NCBI GenBank assembly: GCA_945867875.1
Contig: CAMBJF010000004.1
Coordinates: 1 to 29,498 of the forward strand
Direction of reading: 5' to 3'
DNA: 29,498 nucleotides
Origin: an uncultured Ruminococcus sp.
GTDB lineage: Bacteria; Bacillota; Clostridia; Oscillospirales; Ruminococcaceae
Of this stretch, positions 1 to 6,757 are shown piece after piece. The notes under the pieces were generated by a model, which was not told the DNA's origin, did no database searches, and saw only the letters and a list, made by a program, of their open reading frames with translations. Numbering within the stretch: the stretch's first letter is position 1; each line of letters starts with the position of its first letter. The position numbers were made by a program, and so were the translations under genes.

Positions 1-45
1 AAATATTTATATATAGTGCAAATTAACCTGAAAGGATTGAAAAAT

Positions 46-1350
46 ATGTCTGTAAAATCAGGAGGAGTCAGACTGCCGCATCTGAAAGCCACGGAAAACA
101 AGGCGACTGTCGATTTCCCTCTGCCTCAAAAGCTTGTGCTCCCTATGGCGCAGTGTATGGGCGCACCCTGCGTTCCACTTGTTAAAAAGGGAGATGCGGT
201 CACTGTGGGAATGAAGATAGGCGACATTGACAAGCCTATGTCCGTGCCCGTTCATTCGCCCGCTTCAGGAAAGGTCACTGATATCACCGACTGGAGAATG
301 TCAAACGGCGGTGTCTGCAAGGCTATTGTGATAGAGACTGACGGACTTCAGACTGTCTGTCCCGATATAAAACCGCCTGTCATAACCGACCGAAAGAGCT
401 TCTTTGCGGCTGTCAGGGAAAGCGGCTGCTGCGGACTTGGCGGAGCAGGATTTCCCACTCACATCAAGCTGTCATTTGACCCCGAAAAAACGCCTATCGA
501 CACTCTTCTTGTAAACGGAGCGGAGTGCGAGCCATATATCACATCTGACTACCGTGAATTTATGGAAGCACCCGATGACGTTATCGAGGGCATTTCATAC
601 ATTATGAAAATGCTTGATATACCAAAGTGCAGGATAGGAATTGAGTCCAACAAGCCTGCCGCCATTGCGGAGATGAAGAAGAAAACTGCCGACAAGCAGG
701 GGATAGATGTGGTGGCACTGCCCTCAACATATCCTCAGGGCGCAGAAAAGGTGCTTATCTACACCGCCACGGGCAGAGTTGTTGCCGAAGGTGAGCTTCC
801 ATCAAATCAGGGCGTTATCGTGATGAACGTATCCACAATAGGCTTCCTTATGAGATATTTCCGCACGGGAATGCCTCTTATAAGCAAGCGCCTTACCGTT
901 GACGGCGACGCTGTTCCCGATGATAAGAGCGGAAATTTCCGTGTTCCCGTAGGAACGCCTGCTTCCGAGCTTTTAAGCTACTGCGGCGCTGAGGAATACA
1001 CCGAGGTGCTTTACGGCGGACCAATGATGGGAACATCACTTGATGATGCTGACCGTCCCATTATCAAGGTAAACAATGCGATACTTGCGTTCAAGTCCGT
1101 TCAGAAACCCGAGACAACAGCCTGCATACGCTGCGGAAGCTGTATCCGTGCCTGTCCCGTTAAGCTTATGCCTGTGACCCTTGAGGGAGCATACGACAGG
1201 GGAGACGTTGCGGAGCTTGAGCGGCTTAAAGTCAAACTTTGCATAAACTGCGGCTGTTGCTCCTATGTCTGTCCCGCAAACAGGCATCTTGCAGAGAAAA
1301 ATCAGCTTGCAAAGGGACTTCTTATGAAAGCCGCCGCAAAAAAGAAATGA
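46..1350 (+). CDS. rnfC: Rnf complex subunit RnfC (ferredoxin:NAD+ oxidoreductase, NADH-side subunit)
   Basis: RnfC is the peripheral subunit of the Rnf complex that carries Fe-S clusters and handles the NAD(H) end of electron transfer from reduced ferredoxin. The 434-residue product has a glycine-rich nucleotide/flavin segment GLGGAGFPTH (about 130-139) and two ferredoxin-type motifs, CIRCGSCIRACP (360-371) and CINCGCCSYVCP (399-410), each able to bind a 4Fe-4S cluster. Length fits clostridial RnfC. I chose the ATG at 46 because AAAGG at 31-35 lies 10 bases upstream, as in front of rnfD and rnfB; an in-frame GTG at 16 lies ahead of that site. It heads the operon, but only 45 bases precede it, so the promoter is not in the window. 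Confidence 0.96.
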   Translation: MSVKSGGVRLPHLKATENKATVDFPLPQKLVLPMAQCMGAPCVPLVKKGDAVTVGMKIGDIDKPMSVPVHSPASGKVTDITDWRMSNGGVCKAIVIETDGLQTVCPDIKPPVITDRKSFFAAVRESGCCGLGGAGFPTHIKLSFDPEKTPIDTLLVNGAECEPYITSDYREFMEAPDDVIEGISYIMKMLDIPKCRIGIESNKPAAIAEMKKKTADKQGIDVVALPSTYPQGAEKVLIYTATGRVVAEGELPSNQGVIVMNVSTIGFLMRYFRTGMPLISKRLTVDGDAVPDDKSGNFRVPVGTPASELLSYCGAEEYTEVLYGGPMMGTSLDDADRPIIKVNNAILAFKSVQKPETTACIRCGSCIRACPVKLMPVTLEGAYDRGDVAELERLKVKLCINCGCCSYVCPANRHLAEKNQLAKGLLMKAAAKKK

Positions 1351-1376
1351 CATTCACTGAAAGGATATGAAATAAA

Positions 1377-2312
1377 GTGAGCCTTAACGTATCACCCTCA
1401 CCGCATATTCACGCAGGTATCAGCACCCAAAAGGTCATGCTTTCGGTAATAATCGCACTTATGCCTGCCTGCATTGCGGGAGTAATCATTTTCGGACCTA
1501 TGGCGCTTGTAAACCTTGCGATCTGTACCGTTTCCTGCGTATTTTTTGAGTATATCCTCAGATGGATAATGAAAAAGCCCCAGACCATATCAGACCTGTC
1601 CGCAGTTGTAACGGGACTTCTCCTCGGAATGAACCTGCCCCCGCAGATAAATCCCATTTTCGGAGTTATCGGTTCATTTGTTGCCATCGGTGTTACAAAG
1701 CAGCTCTTCGGCGGCATCGGACAGAACTTTGCAAACCCAGCTATCGTCGGACGAATCGTGCTTATGCTTTCATTTACGAGCCATATGACGACCTGGAGCG
1801 CACCATTTTACTACAAAAACACAGCTGATGCCGTTTCAACTGCCACCCCTCTCGTCACAAAGGACGCAGATTATCTCTCCCTTCTCCTCGGAACAACAGG
1901 TGGCTGTATCGGTGAGACCTGTGCGCTTGCACTTATCATTGGCGGCGTTTTCCTTATGATAATCCGTGTCATAACTCCACACGCACCTCTCGGATTTATC
2001 GGAACAGTTGCCATGCTCACATTTATCGCAGGCGATGACCCGCTCTATGCCGTGCTTTCTGGTGGACTTCTCCTTGGTGCATTCTTTATGGCAACCGATT
2101 ATGCCACAACGCCTCTCACAGGAAAGGGCAAGCTTATTTTCGGCATCGGCTGCGGAATACTCACTTTCGCAATCAGAAAATTCGGCAGCTATCCCGAGGG
2201 AGTTTCTTTCTCCATACTGCTTATGAATCTTCTTGTGCCCTATATCGACAGGCTTTGCGAGCTTCGCCCCGTTGGTGCAAAAAAGCCCCAGAAGGAGGGA
2301 AAAGGCGTATGA
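1377..2312 (+). CDS. rnfD: Rnf complex subunit RnfD (flavinylated membrane subunit)
   Basis: RnfD is an integral membrane subunit homologous to NqrB. It carries covalently bound FMN and takes part in ion translocation. The 311-residue protein is strongly hydrophobic with many membrane segments. The motif STATPL (residues 154-159) corresponds to the family flavinylation site, with Thr157 the expected phosphoester-linked residue. Translation starts at GTG 1377, preceded by GAAAGGATATG. No ATG fits the family N-terminus (SLNVSPSPHIHAG) better. It lies 26 bases after rnfC, and its stop codon overlaps the rnfG start by four bases (ATGA), suggesting translational coupling. Confidence 0.95.
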   Translation: MSLNVSPSPHIHAGISTQKVMLSVIIALMPACIAGVIIFGPMALVNLAICTVSCVFFEYILRWIMKKPQTISDLSAVVTGLLLGMNLPPQINPIFGVIGSFVAIGVTKQLFGGIGQNFANPAIVGRIVLMLSFTSHMTTWSAPFYYKNTADAVSTATPLVTKDADYLSLLLGTTGGCIGETCALALIIGGVFLMIIRVITPHAPLGFIGTVAMLTFIAGDDPLYAVLSGGLLLGAFFMATDYATTPLTGKGKLIFGIGCGILTFAIRKFGSYPEGVSFSILLMNLLVPYIDRLCELRPVGAKKPQKEGKGV

Positions 2313-2854
2313 GTACGAAAGAAAAAATTATGCCGCCTCTCGTCCTGACCATAATCTGCGTAATATCCTCGGCACTTCTGGTGCTTGCATATAATCTCAC
2401 CTATGTTGACACCACAGGAATAATCACAGACAAGCTTTCCGCAGGACTTACCGAGCTTTACGGCTCTGCCGATGATTTTACAATGCTTATTAACGACGAC
2501 GGAACAGTCAAGACCTATGACGGTGTTACTTCAATAATTGCAGACAACAACGGCCACACTGCCTTTGAGATAACCGCTGACGGGTATTCAAAGGGCGGAC
2601 TTCATCTGCTTATCGGCTTTGATGAAAACGGAGCCGTATGCGGCATTTCGATCCTCACTATCGGCGAAACTCCGGGTCTTGGCACAAAGGTTCAGGACAG
2701 CGCATATCTTGACCGTTTCAAGGGAATAACCTCCCCCGATTTTCAGGTAGACGGCATCACAGGTGCCACATATTCATCAAAGGGAATGAACAGTGCCGTT
2801 GAAACTGCCGTAAATGCCTATTCCAAGCTAAAGGAGGAACAGGGAAATGGCTGA
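2309..2854 (+). CDS. rnfG: Rnf complex subunit RnfG (FMN-binding, periplasm/exterior-facing)
   Basis: RnfG is a single-span membrane protein with an FMN-binding domain on the outer face, homologous to NqrC. The 181-residue product has one N-terminal membrane helix (about 9-29). Near its C-terminus it has the flavinylation motif DGITGATYSS (148-157), with Thr154 the predicted covalent FMN attachment residue. I chose the ATG at 2309, which overlaps the rnfD stop as ATGA and follows the strong site GAAGGAGGG at 2291-2299. A longer in-frame start at 2255 lies inside rnfD and has no such site. It overlaps rnfE by eight bases. Confidence 0.94.
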   Translation: MSTKEKIMPPLVLTIICVISSALLVLAYNLTYVDTTGIITDKLSAGLTELYGSADDFTMLINDDGTVKTYDGVTSIIADNNGHTAFEITADGYSKGGLHLLIGFDENGAVCGISILTIGETPGLGTKVQDSAYLDRFKGITSPDFQVDGITGATYSSKGMNSAVETAVNAYSKLKEEQGNG

Positions 2855-3521
2855 AAACAGTAACCTTAAAGAATTTACCAAAGGCATTATCAAGGAAAAT
2901 CCCACCCTTGTGACCCTTCTCGGAATGTGCCCCACACTTGCAGTCACCACAATGGCGGAAAACGGTCTCGGAATGGGCATTGCAACAACATTTGTACTTG
3001 TCTGTTCCAATGCGGTGATATCGCTTCTCAAAAACGTTATCCCAAAAGCCGTGAGACTTCCAAGCTTCATTGTAATAATCGCAAGCTTTGTTACCCTTAT
3101 CGAATTTCTGATGAAAGGCTACGTTCCCGCACTTTATGACAGCTTGGGAGTGTTCCTCTCACTTATCACCGTTAACTGCATAATCCTCGGCAGAGCGGAA
3201 GCCTTTGCCTCAAAAAACAAGCTCATTCCCTCCATACTTGACGGACTCGGAATGGGTCTCGGCTTCACTCTTGCTCTCTTCCTTATGGGCTCCTTCCGTG
3301 AGATACTCGGCACAGGAAAATGGATGGGCATTGACCTCCATTTTTCCGACCCTATGACCATTTTCATTATGCCCGCAGGCGGATTTTTTGTTCTCGGCTG
3401 CATAATCGCTGTGGTCAACAAGCTTGCAAAGCGCAAGCCTCCCGAAAAGATAGGCTGTGCAGGCTGCCCCTGTGCGGACAGCTGCGCAGGCTGTGCAAAT
3501 GAACACAAGGAGGATAAGTAA
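2847..3521 (+). CDS. rnfE: Rnf complex subunit RnfE with cysteine-rich C-terminal tail
   Basis: RnfE is an integral membrane subunit, homologous to NqrD and paralogous to RnfA; the pair forms the membrane core thought to hold a shared 2Fe-2S centre. The 224-residue product has about six hydrophobic segments and begins MAENSNLKEFTKGI. Its start overlaps the end of rnfG by eight bases and follows AAAGGAGG. After the last helix there is a hydrophilic tail with five cysteines (C204, C207, C209, C213, C216; pattern C-x2-C-x-C-x3-C-x2-C). This resembles a metal or Fe-S site and is not part of the core fold. Whether such a tail is usual in relatives cannot be told from this sequence. Confidence 0.95.
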   Translation: MAENSNLKEFTKGIIKENPTLVTLLGMCPTLAVTTMAENGLGMGIATTFVLVCSNAVISLLKNVIPKAVRLPSFIVIIASFVTLIEFLMKGYVPALYDSLGVFLSLITVNCIILGRAEAFASKNKLIPSILDGLGMGLGFTLALFLMGSFREILGTGKWMGIDLHFSDPMTIFIMPAGGFFVLGCIIAVVNKLAKRKPPEKIGCAGCPCADSCAGCANEHKEDK

Positions 3522-3523
3522 GT

Positions 3524-4114
3524 ATGAAATCAATGCTCGTGATACTGTTCAGCGCAATGCTGACAAATAACTTTGTCCTCTCGAAATTTATGGGCATCTG
3601 TCCGTTCCTCGGCGTGTCGAAAAAGCTTGACAGCGCTGCGGGAATGGGTGCGGCGGTAACATTTGTAATGGTCTGCGCCACCATATGCACATATCCCGTT
3701 TACACCTTCCTCCTCGCACCCTTCGGACTTGAATATCTCAAAACTGTTGCATTTATTCTCATAATCGCACTTTTCGTTCAGCTCATCGAAATGATACTGA
3801 AAAAGAAAATTCCCTCACTTTACGAATCGCTGGGCGTGTATCTCCCGCTCATCACAACAAACTGCGCCGTTCTCGGCGTAACTATCCTCAACATCGACAA
3901 CGGGTACAATTTCGGTGAATCAATTGTCGATGCCCTCGGCGCAGGACTTGGTTTCACCCTTGCCCTGCTCATATTCAGCGGCGTCCGTTCAAGAGTGGAC
4001 AAGGCTGATATCCCCGAAACCTTCAAGGGCGTTCCCGCAACGCTTATAGCCGCTTCCATAGTCTCCGTAAGCTTTATGAGCTTTTCAGGAATGGTGGAAG
4101 GAATTTTCAGCTGA
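3524..4114 (+). CDS. rnfA: Rnf complex subunit RnfA
   Basis: RnfA is an integral membrane subunit homologous to NqrE and paralogous to RnfE. The 196-residue protein opens with the typical stretch around TNNFVLSKFMGICPFLGVSKK and has about six membrane helices. Conserved cysteines in that first stretch and in TNCAVLG (about residues 108-114) match those proposed to ligate the membrane 2Fe-2S centre shared with RnfE. It starts two bases after the rnfE stop, with AAGGAGG at 3507-3513. A hairpin at 4122-4147 separates it from rnfB. Confidence 0.95.
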   Translation: MKSMLVILFSAMLTNNFVLSKFMGICPFLGVSKKLDSAAGMGAAVTFVMVCATICTYPVYTFLLAPFGLEYLKTVAFILIIALFVQLIEMILKKKIPSLYESLGVYLPLITTNCAVLGVTILNIDNGYNFGESIVDALGAGLGFTLALLIFSGVRSRVDKADIPETFKGVPATLIAASIVSVSFMSFSGMVEGIFS

Positions 4115-4121
4115 TGATACC

Positions 4122-4147
4122 TGCGGACGGGCGTGCTTCCGTCCGCA
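4122..4147 (+). promoter_or_regulatory. Intercistronic hairpin between rnfA and rnfB
   Basis: A perfect 9-bp inverted repeat, TGCGGACGG and CCGTCCGCA, with an 8-base loop lies in the only long gap of the rnf operon (75 bases). It is not followed by a T-run, so it does not look like an intrinsic terminator. A role in mRNA processing or stability, tuning the amount of rnfB message, is inference. Confidence 0.6.
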
Positions 4148-4189
4148 TATACCAATGAAAATAACCTTGATCTGAAAGGATTGATATAA

Positions 4190-4987
4190 ATGTTTGAAGC
4201 ATACATTTTTCCCATTCTGCTTTTTGCGGGAATGGGCATACTTGCAGGCGTGCTGCTCACCGCTGCTTCAAAGATATTTGAAGTTAAGTCCGACCCCCGT
4301 GTTGATGAGGTCAACGAGGCTCTCCCGCAGGTAAACTGCGGAGCCTGCGGATACAGCGGCTGCTCCGATTACGCCAAGGCAATTGTTGAAAAGGGCGAGA
4401 AACCAAATCTCTGCAAGCCCGGCGGAGCAAATTCAGCGGACAAAATAAGCGAGATAATGGGTGTTAGTGCAGGAGCGGCTGAAAAGCAGATAGCCGTTGT
4501 GCGCTGCTCGGCTGACTGCGAAAGCAAGAAGCAGAGCTTTGAATTTGAAGGCGAGCTTACCTGTGTGAACGCCAAGCGCTTTTACGGCGGTATGTGGGGC
4601 TGCAAATTCAGCTGTCTCGGTCAGGGCGACTGCGCAAAGGTCTGTCCCTCGGACGCAATTGTGATAAAGGACGGTCTTGCAAGAATCGACAAATCCGAAT
4701 GTATCGGCTGCGGAATGTGCGCAAAGGTCTGTCCCAATGATGTGATCGAGATTAGAAAAATGGCTCCCACCGCTGATGTGCTGTGCAGCTCAAAGGATAT
4801 GGGCAAGGCTGTGAAAGCAGTCTGCGGCAAGGGCTGCATCGGCTGCAAGCTTTGCGAAAAGCAGTGTGAATTTGACGCAATACACGTTACCGACAATATT
4901 GCCCGTGTAGATCACGACAAATGCACTGCCTGCGGAAAATGTGCGGAAAAGTGCCCTGTAAAGGTAATTACAATGGCAAAGGTCTGA
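4190..4987 (+). CDS. rnfB: Rnf complex subunit RnfB (ferredoxin-oxidising polyferredoxin)
   Basis: RnfB receives electrons from reduced ferredoxin and passes them into the Rnf complex at the cytoplasmic face. The 265-residue protein has an N-terminal membrane helix (about 5-27), then a Fes domain with cysteines 50, 53, 58 and 75. Four ferredoxin-like cysteine sets follow: 138/142/148/152, 171/174/177/181, 216/219/222/226 and 245/248/251/255. That allows up to five 4Fe-4S clusters, in line with the multi-cluster RnfB proteins of clostridia. GAAAGGATTGATATAA precedes the ATG. It is the last gene of the operon; a terminator follows 17 bases after the stop. Confidence 0.96.
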   Translation: MFEAYIFPILLFAGMGILAGVLLTAASKIFEVKSDPRVDEVNEALPQVNCGACGYSGCSDYAKAIVEKGEKPNLCKPGGANSADKISEIMGVSAGAAEKQIAVVRCSADCESKKQSFEFEGELTCVNAKRFYGGMWGCKFSCLGQGDCAKVCPSDAIVIKDGLARIDKSECIGCGMCAKVCPNDVIEIRKMAPTADVLCSSKDMGKAVKAVCGKGCIGCKLCEKQCEFDAIHVTDNIARVDHDKCTACGKCAEKCPVKVITMAKV

Positions 4988-5004
4988 TACGGATATATAC
5001 ATTC

Positions 5005-5038
5005 AAAAATTCTCCTGCAGCTGCGGGAGAATTTTTTT
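5005..5038 (+). terminator. Intrinsic terminator of the rnf operon
   Basis: AAAAATTCTCC pairs with GGAGAATTTTT around a further self-complementary GCAGCTGC core, and the right arm runs into seven T residues (5032-5038). It sits directly behind rnfB and ends the rnfCDGEAB unit. Confidence 0.9.
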
Positions 5039-5101
5039 GTCACATTTCGGTGTCGTGCTGCATTTTTATAGTGAACATTGAAAGGGGGCAGGGGAAGAAC
5101 A

Positions 5102-5578
5102 ATGGAATTTAACGATATAATTGACCGATATGGCGACCTTGTTTACAAAATTGCATTTATATACACGGGCACAGCCTCAGACAGCGACGATATTTTTCAG
5201 GAAACCTTTTTAAAGCTTCTGTCCCACAAGGGTGAGTTCAGAGATGATGAACATATAAAAGCGTGGCTCATACGTGTGACTGTGAATTTCTGCAAAATGC
5301 ATCACAGAAGTGCATACAGCCGATATAAGGCAGAACTTGACGAAAATATCCCCGCAGACACAGCTGATGATGCACTTGTAAGGCAGTCGGTGATGGGTGC
5401 TGTAATGAAGCTTCCCGAGAAATACCGTGTTCCCGTGCTGCTGTTTTACTATTACGGCTATTCCTGCGAGGAGATCGGAAAGATACTTAAAATATCCCAC
5501 GCAGCAGTTCGGACACGGCTTAAACGTGCAAGAAATTCCCTTAAAACCGAGCTTGAGGAGGTATGGAGCAATGAATAA
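5102..5578 (+). CDS. ECF-family RNA polymerase sigma factor (RpoE-like)
   Basis: A 158-residue alternative sigma factor of the extracytoplasmic function type. Region 2 covers about residues 8-75 (DRYGDLVYKIAFIYTG through IFQETFLKLL and AWLIRVTVNFC). Region 4 covers about 105-152 (LPEKYRVPVLLFYYYGYSCEEIGKIL, then the helix-turn-helix part ISHAAVRTRLKRARNSL). The ATG at 5102 follows AGGGG at 5090-5094 with 7 bases spacing; an upstream in-frame TTG at 5078 was rejected. The stop overlaps the next gene by eight bases, the usual coupling of an ECF factor to its membrane regulator. Target promoters are unknown, and I could not identify a confident ECF promoter upstream. Confidence 0.93.
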   Translation: MEFNDIIDRYGDLVYKIAFIYTGTASDSDDIFQETFLKLLSHKGEFRDDEHIKAWLIRVTVNFCKMHHRSAYSRYKAELDENIPADTADDALVRQSVMGAVMKLPEKYRVPVLLFYYYGYSCEEIGKILKISHAAVRTRLKRARNSLKTELEEVWSNE

Positions 5579-6713
5579 CAGAGAGCTTTTAAAAAATGCC
5601 TTTGATGATATAGCCCCGTCTCAGGAGCTTATCCAAAAGGTAAAAGCCTTTCAGCCCACAGCCCACAAAAGCGGTATCAGGCTTAGAAAAGGTGTCATAA
5701 TTCCCGCTGTCATCATTTTTGCAGCCTGCCTCGGTGTCACCGCCGCAGCAGTTACGGGAAATATTGACTTTGAGCGAATTTTCGGCGACAGGATATATGT
5801 TGCCGACAGCGAGCTTGCCGAGGAGCTTGCAGGAAGTGTGAAAAATGTGAGCTACACCGTTTCCGATGAAGAATACGAGGTAAGCGTGGCGGGTGTGACG
5901 GGAAGCGGTAACAGGCTTTATGCCGTTATCGAAATATCACGTAAAGACGGAACGCCCGTGACCGAATATCTTCCCACCGATGATTACGCAGACTGCTGCT
6001 TCTGGCTGAGCGATTCCGTGAAGATAAAGCCGGCTGAGTCTTGGGGCGGAGGGATAGGAACGAAAATAAATTCCGATGGAAATATTATTTACACTGCTGA
6101 TATTTACGCCGATTCTCCCATAAACGGAAGTGTTGTTACCGCAGAGGGCGACACACTTCTTCTGAACAACAGATATCTTGAAATAAAGGAAAGGGAAAAT
6201 GTATATTACGGTATGCAGAGCGGAAAATGGGGCTTTTACAGCTATGAGACGAATGAGCCGAAAGAGGTCGATATAAGCTCCGCAGTTGCTCTCCCTCTCA
6301 AATGGAGCATAAAATTCAGATATATTGCATCGGCAAAGGCTCTTTCGGTGCTTACCTGCAAGTCTCCCAAGGAAAAGGCACCAATATATATGAACAGCTC
6401 TGCATATACGGAATGTACCGTGAAAAAAATCGAGGTCTCGTCAACAGGCGGAACAATGGAGATCGAATATCCTGCGGACGAGAAAATGCACGACCGTCCC
6501 GTGAACTGCAATGAAGTATATCTTGTTATGAAAGACGGTTCGCAGATACCTGTGAGCATAAACGGCTTCACAGGCTGGTTTAAAAACGGTACTGAGCACA
6601 AGGAGCTGAACCTTGAATACAAGCTTCCCGATGATAAATTTATGATACAATATACCGATATTTCCGAAGCTGAGTCTCTCAGCGTCAACGGCGTTATATA
6701 CGAGCTTAAATAA
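5571..6713 (+). CDS. DUF4179-like membrane protein, probable anti-sigma/sensor partner of the ECF factor
   Basis: A 380-residue protein with a short cytoplasmic N-terminus (about 1-40, MNNRELLKNAFDDIAPSQELIQKV), one membrane helix (about 41-61) and a large extracellular beta-rich region. This is the layout of DUF4179-type proteins encoded next to ECF sigma factors in Firmicutes. The short N-terminal segment would bind the sigma factor and the outer domain would sense the envelope; that role comes from family context and is not shown here. The ATG at 5571 overlaps the sigma gene stop and follows GAGGAGG at 5555-5561. A longer frame open from 5427 lies inside the sigma gene and is not used. It ends just before a terminator shared with tex. 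Confidence 0.82.
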   Translation: MNNRELLKNAFDDIAPSQELIQKVKAFQPTAHKSGIRLRKGVIIPAVIIFAACLGVTAAAVTGNIDFERIFGDRIYVADSELAEELAGSVKNVSYTVSDEEYEVSVAGVTGSGNRLYAVIEISRKDGTPVTEYLPTDDYADCCFWLSDSVKIKPAESWGGGIGTKINSDGNIIYTADIYADSPINGSVVTAEGDTLLLNNRYLEIKERENVYYGMQSGKWGFYSYETNEPKEVDISSAVALPLKWSIKFRYIASAKALSVLTCKSPKEKAPIYMNSSAYTECTVKKIEVSSTGGTMEIEYPADEKMHDRPVNCNEVYLVMKDGSQIPVSINGFTGWFKNGTEHKELNLEYKLPDDKFMIQYTDISEAESLSVNGVIYELK

Positions 6714-6757
6714 AAAGGGAGCACAGTCGAAATTCGGCTGTGCTCTGTTTGGTTTTA
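6712..6757. terminator. Bidirectional terminator between the DUF4179 gene and tex
   Basis: An 11-bp stem GAGCACAGTCG/CGGCTGTGCTC (one G-T pair) with loop AAATT occupies 6719-6745. On the minus strand it runs into CCCTTTTTATTT, a good T-run for stopping tex transcription. On the plus strand it is followed by TGTTTGGTTTT, a weaker one. The convergent genes end at 6713 and 6755, so one hairpin serves both. Confidence 0.85.

Noticed and set aside
16..45. Earlier in-frame GTG start for rnfC at 16
   Set aside because: It lies upstream of the ribosome binding site at 31-35, and the family N-terminus fits ATG 46.
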